Virus record (IMG/VR): IMGVR_UViG_3300042519_002406
Location: 1-22,593 of that record
Reading direction: 5' to 3' (one strand)
DNA length: 22,593 bases
Source of the DNA: a virus
Shown: piece after piece, positions 13,977 through 21,604 of the stretch
How the letters are laid out: the number at the start of each line of letters is the position of its first letter
How positions within the stretch are numbered: the first letter of the stretch is position 1
Made by a program: the position numbers and the translations under genes
Notes under the pieces: model-generated
What the model was told of the DNA's origin: nothing
What the model saw: the letters and a program-made list of their open reading frames with translations, nothing else
Databases searched by the model: none

Positions 13977-14920
13977 GTTTTTTCGCAAACGATATAAACA
14001 AAAGAGAACATAGTTTGTGGGTGGAGAAATACCGTCCACAAACTCTTGCTGACTATGTTGGTAATGAAACCATCAAAGAAACAATTCAGCAGTATTTAGA
14101 TGCAAACGACATACCACATTTATTGTTGTATGGAAAAGCAGGTACGGGTAAGACCACACTTGCTAAACTAATCGTAAACACAATCAAATGTGACTTTATG
14201 ATTATCAACGCATCGGATGAAAACAATGTGGATACTGTTAGAACAAAAGTTAAGAACTTCGCATCATCGGTTGGGTTTGCAGGTTTCAAAGTAATCATCT
14301 TAGATGAGTTTGATTATATGACACCGGGAGCACAAGCGATTTTGAGAAACTTAATGGAAACATTCTCTAAGCATTGTAGGTTTATATTAACCTGCAATTA
14401 CATTGAGAAAATCATTGACCCTATCCAAAGTAGATGTCAGTCTTTCGCAATAACACCTCCGACTAAAAAGGATGTAGCAGTTCAGGTAGCAAAGATATTA
14501 GATGCAGAAAAGATTAAGTATGAACCAAAGAATATGGCTGATGTGATTAATTCATACTACCCAGATATTAGAAGGATACTTAATACTTGTCAATTACAAT
14601 CTGCAAAAGGAGAATTAAAAGTAGACCATAGAGTAATGGTTGAAGCAAACTTTGCAACTAAGCTTATTGAATTGTTAAAGGAATCCGATGACAAACGAAA
14701 TATGTTTATGAAAATTAGACAGGCAGTAGCAGACAACAAATTAAACGACTATTCGGAAATGTATACAATGCTATACGATAAAGTGGATGAATACGCAACA
14801 GGAAATGTAGCAAATGTGATTTTAACTATTGCAGATGGTCTTTCAAAAGATGCATTAGTAGTAGATAAAGAAATCGTATTTATGTCTACAATTATACAAA
14901 TATTAAACATAATAAAATAA
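13973..14920 (+). CDS. Clamp loader large subunit (T4 gp44 / RFC small-subunit type)
   Basis: An AAA+ ATPase of 315 residues that opens and loads the sliding clamp at primer ends. It opens with the RFC-box WVEKYRPQTLADYVG (16-30). Walker A is GKAGTGKTT (54-62), Walker B is IILDEFDYM with D111-E112, sensor 1 is LTCNY (139-143), and the SRC arginine-finger motif is SRCQSF (153-158). PDIRRILNTCQ is the sensor 2 region. The C-terminal collar domain is complete. Length matches T4 gp44 (319). It overlaps the SGNH gene by 4 bp and shares its last base with the next start (TAATG). Confidence 0.95.
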   Translation: MSFFANDINKREHSLWVEKYRPQTLADYVGNETIKETIQQYLDANDIPHLLLYGKAGTGKTTLAKLIVNTIKCDFMIINASDENNVDTVRTKVKNFASSVGFAGFKVIILDEFDYMTPGAQAILRNLMETFSKHCRFILTCNYIEKIIDPIQSRCQSFAITPPTKKDVAVQVAKILDAEKIKYEPKNMADVINSYYPDIRRILNTCQLQSAKGELKVDHRVMVEANFATKLIELLKESDDKRNMFMKIRQAVADNKLNDYSEMYTMLYDKVDEYATGNVANVILTIADGLSKDALVVDKEIVFMSTIIQILNIIK

Positions 14921-15159
14921 TGGAACAACAACAACAATTACCACCGAATTTTAATTTAAATGATGCAAGAGATATGGATTGTGAATGTGGTGGAAAGATA
15001 TTCTTACCAGCATATAGATTCAAAAAAATTAGTAGATTATTAACAGGTGCACCAAAAGATTCGGTTATGCCTATTGAATTGTATGTATGTGCATCATGTG
15101 GAAAAGCATTGAATGAATTATTACCACAAGAATTGCAAGAAACAAAAATCATAGAATAA
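14920..15159 (+). CDS. Small zinc-ribbon protein
   Basis: A 79-residue protein with two cysteine knuckles, C21-x-C23 (CECGGKIF) and C57-x2-C60 (CASCGKAL), expected to bind one zinc. The layout, a KISRLLTG helix between the knuckles and PIELYVCASCG before the second, resembles small zinc-ribbon proteins found beside replication genes of T4-like phages, but I cannot name the family. The N terminus is Gln-rich from a CAA repeat (14925-14936). It is locked between the two clamp-loader genes with one-base TAATG overlaps on both sides, so its stoichiometry is probably tied to theirs. A role as nucleic-acid-binding accessory is a guess. Confidence 0.75.
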   Translation: MEQQQQLPPNFNLNDARDMDCECGGKIFLPAYRFKKISRLLTGAPKDSVMPIELYVCASCGKALNELLPQELQETKIIE

Positions 15160-15608
15160 TGGCACAAAAGTTATTTGACCATATTAACGCAATAACTACC
15201 ATTCAAGACCCAAAGTATTTTGATAAACTTGGTGATGAGGATTTGAAAACTTGGAGTAATTTTATGATTAATAGATTTTTATCAATGAAACCTGAATGGG
15301 TTGAGTTGATTGCATCTTTATTACCTTTAACACAAACTTTACAACCAAAGGAAATGTATAAGTTGTATATTAGTGTTATTCCAAAGGGTAAATACTTTTT
15401 GAAATATATTAAAGGAAAATCCGAAGATAAATACGAACAATTCATAGTAGACCTTTTAAAGAAAGAATACGATTGTTCGGAAAACCAAGCAATAGAATAT
15501 TTAGAAGTTCTTTATTCAACAAGAGAAGGTAGAGAATATATGAAATATGTCTCTGAAAAATATGGTATTGATAAAAAGCAAATAACTAAATTGAAACTTA
15601 AAATATAA
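15159..15608 (+). CDS. Clamp loader small subunit (T4 gp62-like)
   Basis: A 149-residue protein matching the general form of phage gp62, the non-ATPase clamp-loader subunit that bridges gp44 and the clamp. The diagnostic stretch is FMINRFLSMKPEWVELIASL (about 34-53), recalling the F-x-x-N-R-x-L-S pattern of gp62 homologues. After it come a YKLYISVIPKGKYFLKYIKG helix pair and a C-terminal segment (YDCSENQAIEYLEVL) that resembles the gp62 tail. It is shorter than T4 gp62 (187) but near the size of cyanophage versions. Its position two genes after the gp44 homologue supports the call. The start overlaps the previous stop by one base. Confidence 0.75.
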   Translation: MAQKLFDHINAITTIQDPKYFDKLGDEDLKTWSNFMINRFLSMKPEWVELIASLLPLTQTLQPKEMYKLYISVIPKGKYFLKYIKGKSEDKYEQFIVDLLKKEYDCSENQAIEYLEVLYSTREGREYMKYVSEKYGIDKKQITKLKLKI

Positions 15609-16465
15609 TGTTAGATAAAAAATATTTAATAACAAATGGGTGTTCATTCACAGAAGGTCATTTGTTAGGAAATGATGGATCGTGGGCAAAATTTTTAGGT
15701 GAAAAATTAGATTTAGAACTTATAAATTTGGGAAAAGGCGGAAGTGGAAATGATTCTATAAATTGGAGAACTATTGAGTTTTCTGAAACTAATAAAGAAA
15801 TTGCAAAAAATTCAATATATGTAATTCAATTAAGTGAATGTTTAAGATATCATATATATTTTGATAATGGTATAGACAAACCACAGGAATGGCAAGTCAC
15901 CCCCATATGTTTTTTAAAAGGCATGGAGTGGAATAAAGGTGGAAATGGTGTTCAAAGTTGGATTTATAAAAACAAAGAAGAATTGATTTATATTTACGGT
16001 AATATAACATTTGCATTATATAAAACTTTACAAAACATAATATCTCTTACATCTTATTTTGAATCAAATGGATATCCATATATTATATTTGATGGAATAA
16101 ATGACCACAATCCAATCAAAGTTAATAATTCATATTATTTAAAAGAATCTTGGAATGATAGTTTAAACGAGCAATTTAAAATATTAACATCATTAGATAT
16201 ACAATTTCCAAATGATTATAGGAAATCTTTAGTACATAGAGATTATGGTTATTTTATAAACGAAGATATGATACAAAATATATTTTCAAATAAAAAAATA
16301 TTCAAAGAAATTTCAACAATGATGAAATTTGTTATGGAAATCGGAGAAAAAAATTACAATGATAGTGAATACTATTTTAAAGAAAATAATGGCCATCCAA
16401 ATCAGGAATCGGCATCTATGTGGGCAGATATAATTAAAGATTATATTGAGAAAATATATAAATAA
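15608..16465 (+). CDS. SGNH-hydrolase-like protein 3
   Basis: A 285-residue SGNH/GDSL-fold protein. Block I is TNGCSFTEGH (S13), block II is GKGGSGNDS (N48), a block III-like strand reads YVIQLSECLRY, and the C-terminal NNGHPNQESASMWADII supplies the catalytic-type H263. The Asp usually three residues before that His is Asn here, so the triad may be a dyad. The layout resembles the second SGNH protein more than the first. The start shares one base with the clamp-loader small-subunit stop (TAATG). Very AT-rich composition (for example 16255-16310) again contrasts with the replication genes before it. It ends the clamp-loader group; a likely promoter follows. The function is not predictable beyond possible acyl-ester chemistry on glycans. 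Confidence 0.72.
   Translation: MLDKKYLITNGCSFTEGHLLGNDGSWAKFLGEKLDLELINLGKGGSGNDSINWRTIEFSETNKEIAKNSIYVIQLSECLRYHIYFDNGIDKPQEWQVTPICFLKGMEWNKGGNGVQSWIYKNKEELIYIYGNITFALYKTLQNIISLTSYFESNGYPYIIFDGINDHNPIKVNNSYYLKESWNDSLNEQFKILTSLDIQFPNDYRKSLVHRDYGYFINEDMIQNIFSNKKIFKEISTMMKFVMEIGEKNYNDSEYYFKENNGHPNQESASMWADIIKDYIEKIYK
16457..16464 (+). promoter_or_regulatory. TATAAATA, identical to the T4 late promoter core
   Basis: TATAAATA overlaps the stop codon of the third SGNH gene, 54 bases before the nuclease ATG. It is identical to the T4 late-promoter box, but in DNA this AT-rich an 8-mer of A and T is expected by chance, and no late sigma factor is visible in the window. Confidence 0.2.
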
Positions 16466-16479
16466 AACTTAAGATATAA

Positions 16480-16510
16480 TTTGGTAAATCCAATTATTTG
16501 TCTTATATTA
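16480..16510 (+). promoter_or_regulatory. Putative Bacteroidota-type promoter (TTTG-N20-TATATTA)
   Basis: TTTG at 16480-16483 and TATATTA at 16504-16510 with 20 bases between, in a 53-bp gap. The box is embedded in TTATATTAGAC, an 11-mer identical to 5552-5562 before the helix-turn-helix gene. The ATG at 16519 lies 8 bases downstream. It would drive the nuclease and probably the glycosyltransferases. Confidence 0.5.
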
Positions 16511-16518
16511 GACTTATT

Positions 16519-17403
16519 ATGGCAAGAGTATCATTTTCACAATATAGTATGTGGCATAACTGTCCACAACAATACAAATTAGCATACATAGATAAATTAG
16601 GTGAATCATCGTCTAATATTCATTCAATCTTTGGAACTGCAATGCATGAAACACTTCAAAATTATTTGGAGAAATGTTTAAGAATATCAAAGTCACAAGC
16701 TGACAAGATGATTGATTTACGAGAGTATTTAAAAGAAAGAATGAGAGATGCATATCTTAAAGAAACTGATGGAGAAATAGGGAATACTACAATATGCACC
16801 AAAGAAGAAATGGTAGAGTTTTTAGAAGATGGAAATGTCTTATTAGATTGGTTCCAAAAACCCAAAAACTTTAACAAATTCTTTTCGTTAAAACACGATG
16901 AGTTGGTAGCAATTGAACAACCTATAAACACAAAGATTTCAGAGAATGTAAACTTTATGGGTTTCATAGATTTGATTATCAGAGACACCTTTAATGGTAG
17001 ATATAGAATCATTGACTTTAAGACTTCTACAAGAGGTTGGAGTAAGTATCAAAAATCAGACCCTGTTAAAAGTGCACAAATCTTATTATACAAAAAGTTC
17101 TATGCAGAATTACTAAGTATTTCCGAAGATGTGATTGATGTTGAATTTATCATTTTGAAAAGAAAAGTGGAAGTAAGAGAGGATATCCCAACACATAGAA
17201 TTAGTAGACATGTACCTGCAAATGGTAAGGTATCGGTGAATAAAGCATGGAAAGGTTTTACGGACTTTGTAGAGAGTGTATTTGACAAAGATGGTAATTA
17301 TAAAACCGAAATAGAGTACCCAAAGAACGCAACCAAACTATGTGAATGGTGTGAGTTTTTTCATAGAGGATTGTGTGATAGAGGATTAAAAAATTTAAAT
17401 TAA
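16519..17403 (+). CDS. PD-(D/E)XK nuclease with Fe-S cluster (Cas4/RecB-like)
   Basis: A 294-residue nuclease of the Cas4/RecB/AddB type. The N-terminal motif FSQYSMWHNCPQQYKL provides C15, then FGTAMHETL (38-46) gives the conserved His. D151 in FMGFIDLII and the D-x-K site RIIDFKTS (D166, K168) form the metal centre, with KSAQILLYKKFY as the QxxxY motif. The C terminus has C275-x2-C278-x7-C286, which with C15 makes the four ligands of a [4Fe-4S] cluster. The enzyme probably resects DNA ends, serving phage recombination or host DNA breakdown. I use ATG 16519. An in-frame TTG at 16498 would lie upstream of the putative -7 box at 16504. There are no CRISPR repeats or other cas genes nearby. Confidence 0.88.
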   Translation: MARVSFSQYSMWHNCPQQYKLAYIDKLGESSSNIHSIFGTAMHETLQNYLEKCLRISKSQADKMIDLREYLKERMRDAYLKETDGEIGNTTICTKEEMVEFLEDGNVLLDWFQKPKNFNKFFSLKHDELVAIEQPINTKISENVNFMGFIDLIIRDTFNGRYRIIDFKTSTRGWSKYQKSDPVKSAQILLYKKFYAELLSISEDVIDVEFIILKRKVEVREDIPTHRISRHVPANGKVSVNKAWKGFTDFVESVFDKDGNYKTEIEYPKNATKLCEWCEFFHRGLCDRGLKNLN

Positions 17404-17424
17404 ACAATATATATTTTAAAAGTT

Positions 17425-18807
17425 ATGGCAAAAAAGAAAATTCTGTTATTGGCGGATGATTTACGAATGGCAAGTGGTATTGCAAATGTTTCTAAGCAAT
17501 TAGTTTTAGGAACTGTTGACAAATATGATTGGGTACAATTAGGTGCAGCAATCAAACATCCAGAAGCAGGTAAGGTATTTGATTTAAACGATAGTGTTAG
17601 AGAACAAACAGGCGTAAAAGATGCAAGTGTTAAAATATATCCATTTGATGGTTATGGTAATGCAGATGTAATCAGACAATTGTTAATGGTTGAAAAACCT
17701 GATGCAATCTTACACTTTACCGACCCGAGATATTGGTTATGGTTATATGATATTGAACATGAAATTAGACAAACTTGTCCCTTATTCTTTTATCACATTT
17801 GGGACGATTTACCAGACCCAAAATACAATAGAGATTACTACGAAAGTTGTGATTGGATTGGATGTATTTCAAAACAAACTTATGGTATTACCCGTAGAGT
17901 TTGGGGTTGGGATAAAGAAAAACATTGGACTAAGCCTGCAGATTGGCAAGTAAGTTATGTACCACATGGTATCAATACGGATTTATACAAACCAGTAGAA
18001 GTTCCAAAAGATTTTAAAGAAAGTATATTTGGAGACAAAGAATATGATTTTGTATTATATTGGAATAATAGAAACATTAGAAGAAAACAACCAATTGATG
18101 TTATATTAGCATTCGATAAATTTGTAGAAGCACTTGCTCCTGAACAAAGAAGTAAAGTATGTTTATTAATGCACACTGCTCCTGTTGAAGAACATGGAAC
18201 GGATTTACCAAGAACAATTGCAGAATGTTGTTCACCTGAAACAAATGTGGTATTTGCACCAAATAGATATTCCGAAGAACAATTGAACTATCTTTATAAT
18301 ATAGGTGATGTGACAATCAATGTAGCATCAAACGAAGGATTTGGATTAGCAACGGCAGAGTCAGTAATGGCAGGAACACCAATTATAGTAACGGTTACAG
18401 GTGGTTTACAAGACCAATGTGGATTTAGAGATAAAGGTACGGGTAAATTAATAACTGCAGAAGATTATGTAGAAATTGGTTCATTACACGATAGACATAA
18501 AAAAGCAGGTGTAGTTTGGGGAGATTGGGTTAAACCAATTTGGCCAGTTAGGTCAACAACAGGTTCAGTACCTACTCCATATATTTTTGATGATAGAGTT
18601 GATTTTGAAGATATTACTCCATTGATTATGGATTGGTATAAAATGCCAAAAGAAGATAGAGACAAAGCTGCATTAAAAGGTAGAAAACATTTTATGGGTG
18701 AAGGTTTATTAAGTAGAGAAGCAATGTGTAAAGAATTAGTTGATGGTATGGAAGGTGCATTTGAAAATTGGAAACCAAAACAAAAATTTAAATTAATAGA
18801 GTTATAG
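17425..18807 (+). CDS. Glycosyltransferase, GT-B fold (GT4-like)
   Basis: A 460-residue glycosyltransferase. The N-terminal domain begins KILLLADDLRMASGIANVSKQL (a Gly-rich acceptor-side loop). The C-terminal nucleotide-sugar domain has VPHGINTDLYKPV (about 178-191), VLYWNNRNIRRKQP, and the donor-binding NEGFGLATAESVMAGTPIIV (about 303-322) with the E-x7-E pattern of GT4 enzymes. No signal peptide or membrane segment is visible, so it acts in the cytoplasm. It starts 21 bp after the nuclease with an A/T-rich leader, and the next glycosyltransferase follows directly. Donor and acceptor cannot be read off. Targets could be a virion protein, a host glycan or, less likely, modified DNA. Confidence 0.88.
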   Translation: MAKKKILLLADDLRMASGIANVSKQLVLGTVDKYDWVQLGAAIKHPEAGKVFDLNDSVREQTGVKDASVKIYPFDGYGNADVIRQLLMVEKPDAILHFTDPRYWLWLYDIEHEIRQTCPLFFYHIWDDLPDPKYNRDYYESCDWIGCISKQTYGITRRVWGWDKEKHWTKPADWQVSYVPHGINTDLYKPVEVPKDFKESIFGDKEYDFVLYWNNRNIRRKQPIDVILAFDKFVEALAPEQRSKVCLLMHTAPVEEHGTDLPRTIAECCSPETNVVFAPNRYSEEQLNYLYNIGDVTINVASNEGFGLATAESVMAGTPIIVTVTGGLQDQCGFRDKGTGKLITAEDYVEIGSLHDRHKKAGVVWGDWVKPIWPVRSTTGSVPTPYIFDDRVDFEDITPLIMDWYKMPKEDRDKAALKGRKHFMGEGLLSREAMCKELVDGMEGAFENWKPKQKFKLIEL

Positions 18808-18808
18808 T

Positions 18809-20077
18809 ATGAAACCAACATTAGTATTTCAGGCACCAATAGCAACAAGAAGTGGGTATGGTGACCACGCGAGAGATTTATTACATTCTCTTTATAAATT
18901 AGATAAGTTTGAAATTAAAGTAATTAGTACACGCTGGGGTAATACTCCGATGGATTCACTTAATTATGACAATCCATTTCATAAGTGGATAGTTGATAGT
19001 ATTATTCCAAAAGTAGAACAAAAGCCAGACATTTATATTCAGGTTACTGTACCAAATGAATTTCAAGCAGTAGGACATTATAACATTGGAATTACCGCAG
19101 CAATTGAAACAACACATTCACCATTAGATTGGGTACATGGTTGCAATAGAATGGATTTAATTATAGTACCATCTGAACATTCAAAAAAGAGTTTAGTAGA
19201 TAGTGTTTATAATGAGGCCGACAACAATACAAAACAATTAATAGCACAGCACAGGATTCAAAAACCAGTTGAGATTCTTTTTGAAGGATTTGATGAAATG
19301 GATTTTGGAACCGATGATGTGGTGAATGTAACTGAATTAGATGCAATCAAAGAAGATTTTGCATTCTTATTTGTAGGACATTGGTTAAGAGGTGATTTGG
19401 GTGAAGATAGAAAGAATGTTGGAATGATGATTAAGTCATTTGCAATGGCATTCAAAAACGAAAAGGTTAAACCAGCATTAGTTCTTAAAACCAGTTCAGC
19501 AGGATTTAGTGTAATAGATAGAGAAACTACAATTAAAAAAATTAGAGAGGTATTAGGAAAAGACTATAAATCAGTTCCAATTTATCTTTTACATGGTGAC
19601 TTAACCCCATCAGAAATGAATGGGTTGTATGAACACAAAAAAGTAAAAGCAATGTTAAATTTTACAAAGGGTGAAGGATTTGGCAGACCTCTTTTAGAAT
19701 TTAGTTTGACAGGTAAACCAATCTTAGTAAGTAATTGGAGTGGACATATCGATTTCTTAAAACAAGGTGCAGTATTATTAGAAGGTGAATTAAAACCTGT
19801 ACATGAATCAGCAGCTGACCAATTCCTTTTAAAAGAATCACAATGGTTTAATGTAAATATTTCAAAAGCATTAGTTGCAATGAAGGATGTTTATAAAAAT
19901 TATGACAAGTATAAAGTAGAGGCATCTAAATTAGGAAAACATAATAAACAAAATTTTAGTTTATCAAAAATGACTGAAGGATTTGATGTGATTTTAAATG
20001 GGTATGGTATTTATACTAAAATACAACCAAAGTTTCAACAATTACAATTACCAAAATTGAAAATGTTAAATAAATAA
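18809..20077 (+). CDS. Glycosyltransferase, GT-B fold (GT4-like), second
   Basis: A 422-residue glycosyltransferase opening with VFQAPIATRSGYGDHARDLL, a Gly-rich acceptor loop different in detail from the previous enzyme. Later it has ILFEGFDEMDF and FLFVGHWLRGDLGEDRKNVGMMI (the strand and loop after the domain linker), YLLHGDLTPSEMNGLYEH, and the donor-site motif KGEGFGRPLLEFSLTGKPILVSN (about 288-310). It lies 1 bp after the preceding glycosyltransferase, and the pair probably acts in sequence on one glycan. The last base overlaps the next start (TAATG). There is no export signal or membrane segment. Confidence 0.87.
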   Translation: MKPTLVFQAPIATRSGYGDHARDLLHSLYKLDKFEIKVISTRWGNTPMDSLNYDNPFHKWIVDSIIPKVEQKPDIYIQVTVPNEFQAVGHYNIGITAAIETTHSPLDWVHGCNRMDLIIVPSEHSKKSLVDSVYNEADNNTKQLIAQHRIQKPVEILFEGFDEMDFGTDDVVNVTELDAIKEDFAFLFVGHWLRGDLGEDRKNVGMMIKSFAMAFKNEKVKPALVLKTSSAGFSVIDRETTIKKIREVLGKDYKSVPIYLLHGDLTPSEMNGLYEHKKVKAMLNFTKGEGFGRPLLEFSLTGKPILVSNWSGHIDFLKQGAVLLEGELKPVHESAADQFLLKESQWFNVNISKALVAMKDVYKNYDKYKVEASKLGKHNKQNFSLSKMTEGFDVILNGYGIYTKIQPKFQQLQLPKLKMLNK

Positions 20078-20589
20078 TGTATAGTAAGGTTTACCAAAGA
20101 TATGTAAAAAGTAAAAGTAAAATATCAGACCCATCTAGAAGTTTAGAAAGGGGTGGATTTTACCAATTAATAGAATATGATTATGTTGATGATGATGATT
20201 CTAAAACATGGTCTGCATCTATGGCACCTATTATTTATGTTTTGTATGTTTCTGGTAAAAATGATGTAGTACATTGTATAAAATTATCTGATATAAATCC
20301 ACTTACGGTTAAAAGACTTTTTGGAAAATTAGTAGACGAAGCCGATTCCGAAATAGACATGGGTAAAAATGCAAAATCTTTTTATGAAGGTAAATTAAAA
20401 AGTATGAAATTTTTCTCAAAGAATTTTTATAGAACTTATAAACTATCCGGAATTAGAAGAATTATTGAATTGGATATGGATACTACAAAATTAGTTCCGT
20501 TATCAAAAATGAAAGAAGTAAGGAAAGGATATAGGACTTATAGTAAAGCGGGCAAACAAACAAACACAGACACAAATCCAAACGATTAA
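20077..20589 (+). CDS. Phage protein of unknown function
   Basis: A 170-residue protein I cannot assign. It is basic overall, with an N-terminal YQRYVKSKSKISDPSRSLERGGFYQL segment, an acidic loop VDDDDSK, and a central strand pair PIIYVLYVSGKNDVVHCIKLSDINP (about 51-75). Then come a helical Lys-rich part with FYEGKLKSMKFFSKNFYRTYKLSGIRRIIEL and a polar Thr/Asn tail (KQTNTDTNPND). The arrangement suggests a small globular virion or assembly protein, but this is only an impression. It starts with a TAATG overlap with the glycosyltransferase and is followed by a 23-bp gap containing a tandem repeat. Confidence 0.6.
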   Translation: MYSKVYQRYVKSKSKISDPSRSLERGGFYQLIEYDYVDDDDSKTWSASMAPIIYVLYVSGKNDVVHCIKLSDINPLTVKRLFGKLVDEADSEIDMGKNAKSFYEGKLKSMKFFSKNFYRTYKLSGIRRIIELDMDTTKLVPLSKMKEVRKGYRTYSKAGKQTNTDTNPND

Positions 20590-20609
20590 CAATAAATAAA
20601 CAATAAATA
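20588..20609 (+). repeat. Tandem 11-bp repeat AACAATAAATA x2 before the next gene
   Basis: Two perfect copies (20588-20598 and 20599-20609) fill the gap between the 170-residue protein gene and the ATG at 20613. The first copy overlaps the stop codon. Each contains AATAAATA, close to the T4 late-promoter core TATAAATA. The repeat also simply resembles an A-rich Bacteroidota translation leader, and slippage in AT-rich DNA is possible. Confidence 0.6.
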
Positions 20610-20612
20610 GTT

Positions 20613-20981
20613 ATGACATCAAAAGAATTTGTCCTTTGGTTAAAAGGATTTACAGACGGAGTACATGAATTTGCAATTACTCCAAAACAATGGGACAACT
20701 TAAAAGAAAAGTTGACAGAAGTTAACGATGGAACTCCAATCGGTATAGGTGGATGGGGAACACCAAATACATTTATTACACCACCACCAACAGACCCATA
20801 CAATCCATTTAAGATAACTTGTGGTAGTGGTTCATCTGGAACAACAATAACAACAACACCGGGTGTTGGTTCAATTACAATTGCTAATCCATCATTTGGA
20901 TTTGGAAGTACATCAACTGCATATGGATATCCGAGTGGTTCTGCATGGAGTTATACAACATCAAACGAAAAAGTATTTTAA
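20613..20981 (+). CDS. Phage protein with conserved N-terminal helix domain and low-complexity tail
   Basis: A 122-residue protein of two parts. Residues 1-37 (KEFVLWLKGFTDGVHEF … TPKQWDNLKEKLTEV) match a short helical module I recall from many phage proteins (K-E-F-x-x-W-L-x-G-F … P-T/x-K-Q-W-D-x-I/L-K-x-K-L), whose role is unknown. Residues 38-122 are Gly/Ser/Thr/Pro-rich (GIGGWGTPNTF, SGSSGTTITTTPGVGS) and are probably flexible, ending SYTTSNEKVF. The tail composition suits a structural or decoration protein, and Ser/Thr-rich flexible tails are plausible glycosylation acceptors for the adjacent glycosyltransferases, which is an inference only. Its stop overlaps the next start by one base. 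Confidence 0.65.
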   Translation: MTSKEFVLWLKGFTDGVHEFAITPKQWDNLKEKLTEVNDGTPIGIGGWGTPNTFITPPPTDPYNPFKITCGSGSSGTTITTTPGVGSITIANPSFGFGSTSTAYGYPSGSAWSYTTSNEKVF

Positions 20982-21604
20982 TGAAATTAAGTTACGCAAT
21001 TACTGCCTGTAATGAGGTAGAAGAAACCATTAGATTGGTAAATCAGTTATTAAACTACAAAGAAGAAAATTCAGAAATAGTAGTTCTATTGGATACACCA
21101 AAAGCTCCTATTGAATTAGTAGAATATTTGGAACTCCAAGCAAACGCAGACCACATTACACTTATCGAATCGGAATTTGATAATGATTTTGCACAATGGA
21201 AAAATTTATTAAACTCACAATGTAAAGGTGAGTGGATATTTCAGTTAGATGCGGATGAGTATTTAACACCGGACTTAATTGTTAATATGGAAGCATTATT
21301 AGATAGTAATACGGACAAGGATATGATTGTTGTTCCAAGAATTAATACAGTTGAAGGATTGACCGAAACACATATTCAAAAATGGGGTTGGAATGTAAAT
21401 GAAAAAGGTTGGGTAAACTTTCCAGATGTTCAAACTCGTATTTATAAAAACTCTGACAAAATTGGATGGAGTGGTAAAGTACATGAGAGAATAGTGGGAT
21501 TTGAATCATACACAAATTTCCCAGCAGATGAAATATATTGCATCAGGCACCCTAAGACGATAGACAGACAAGAAAGACAAAATAATTATTACGATACTTT
21601 ATGA
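20981..21604 (+). CDS. Glycosyltransferase family 2 (GT-A fold)
   Basis: A 207-residue GT2 enzyme. It starts LSYAITACNEVEETIRLVNQ, the typical N-terminal nucleotide-binding strand with A-C-N-E, and has the metal-binding D-x-D as LDADEYLT (D90, D92). KVHERIVGFE near the C terminus is the V-H-E segment of WcaA-like transferases, and the terminal IRHPKTIDRQERQNNYY is also typical. It is short and without membrane helices. I use ATG 20981 (TAATG with the previous gene). An in-frame ATG at 20945 would overlap coding sequence and add 12 residues outside the fold. The last 4 bases overlap the next gene (ATGA). Confidence 0.87.
   Translation: MKLSYAITACNEVEETIRLVNQLLNYKEENSEIVVLLDTPKAPIELVEYLELQANADHITLIESEFDNDFAQWKNLLNSQCKGEWIFQLDADEYLTPDLIVNMEALLDSNTDKDMIVVPRINTVEGLTETHIQKWGWNVNEKGWVNFPDVQTRIYKNSDKIGWSGKVHERIVGFESYTNFPADEIYCIRHPKTIDRQERQNNYYDTL

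Noticed and set aside
16519-17403. CRISPR-associated Cas4
   Set aside because: The fold is Cas4/RecB-like, but there are no repeats, cas1, cas2 or other cas genes; phage recombination nuclease is the simpler reading.
17690-17953. Forward-strand 87-codon frame inside the first glycosyltransferase
   Set aside because: It lies wholly within a well-supported gene in another frame and shows no domain.
17425-20077. T4-style DNA alpha/beta-glucosyltransferases
   Set aside because: The motifs are generic GT4 and no hydroxymethylase gene is visible; DNA glucosylation is kept only as an alternative.
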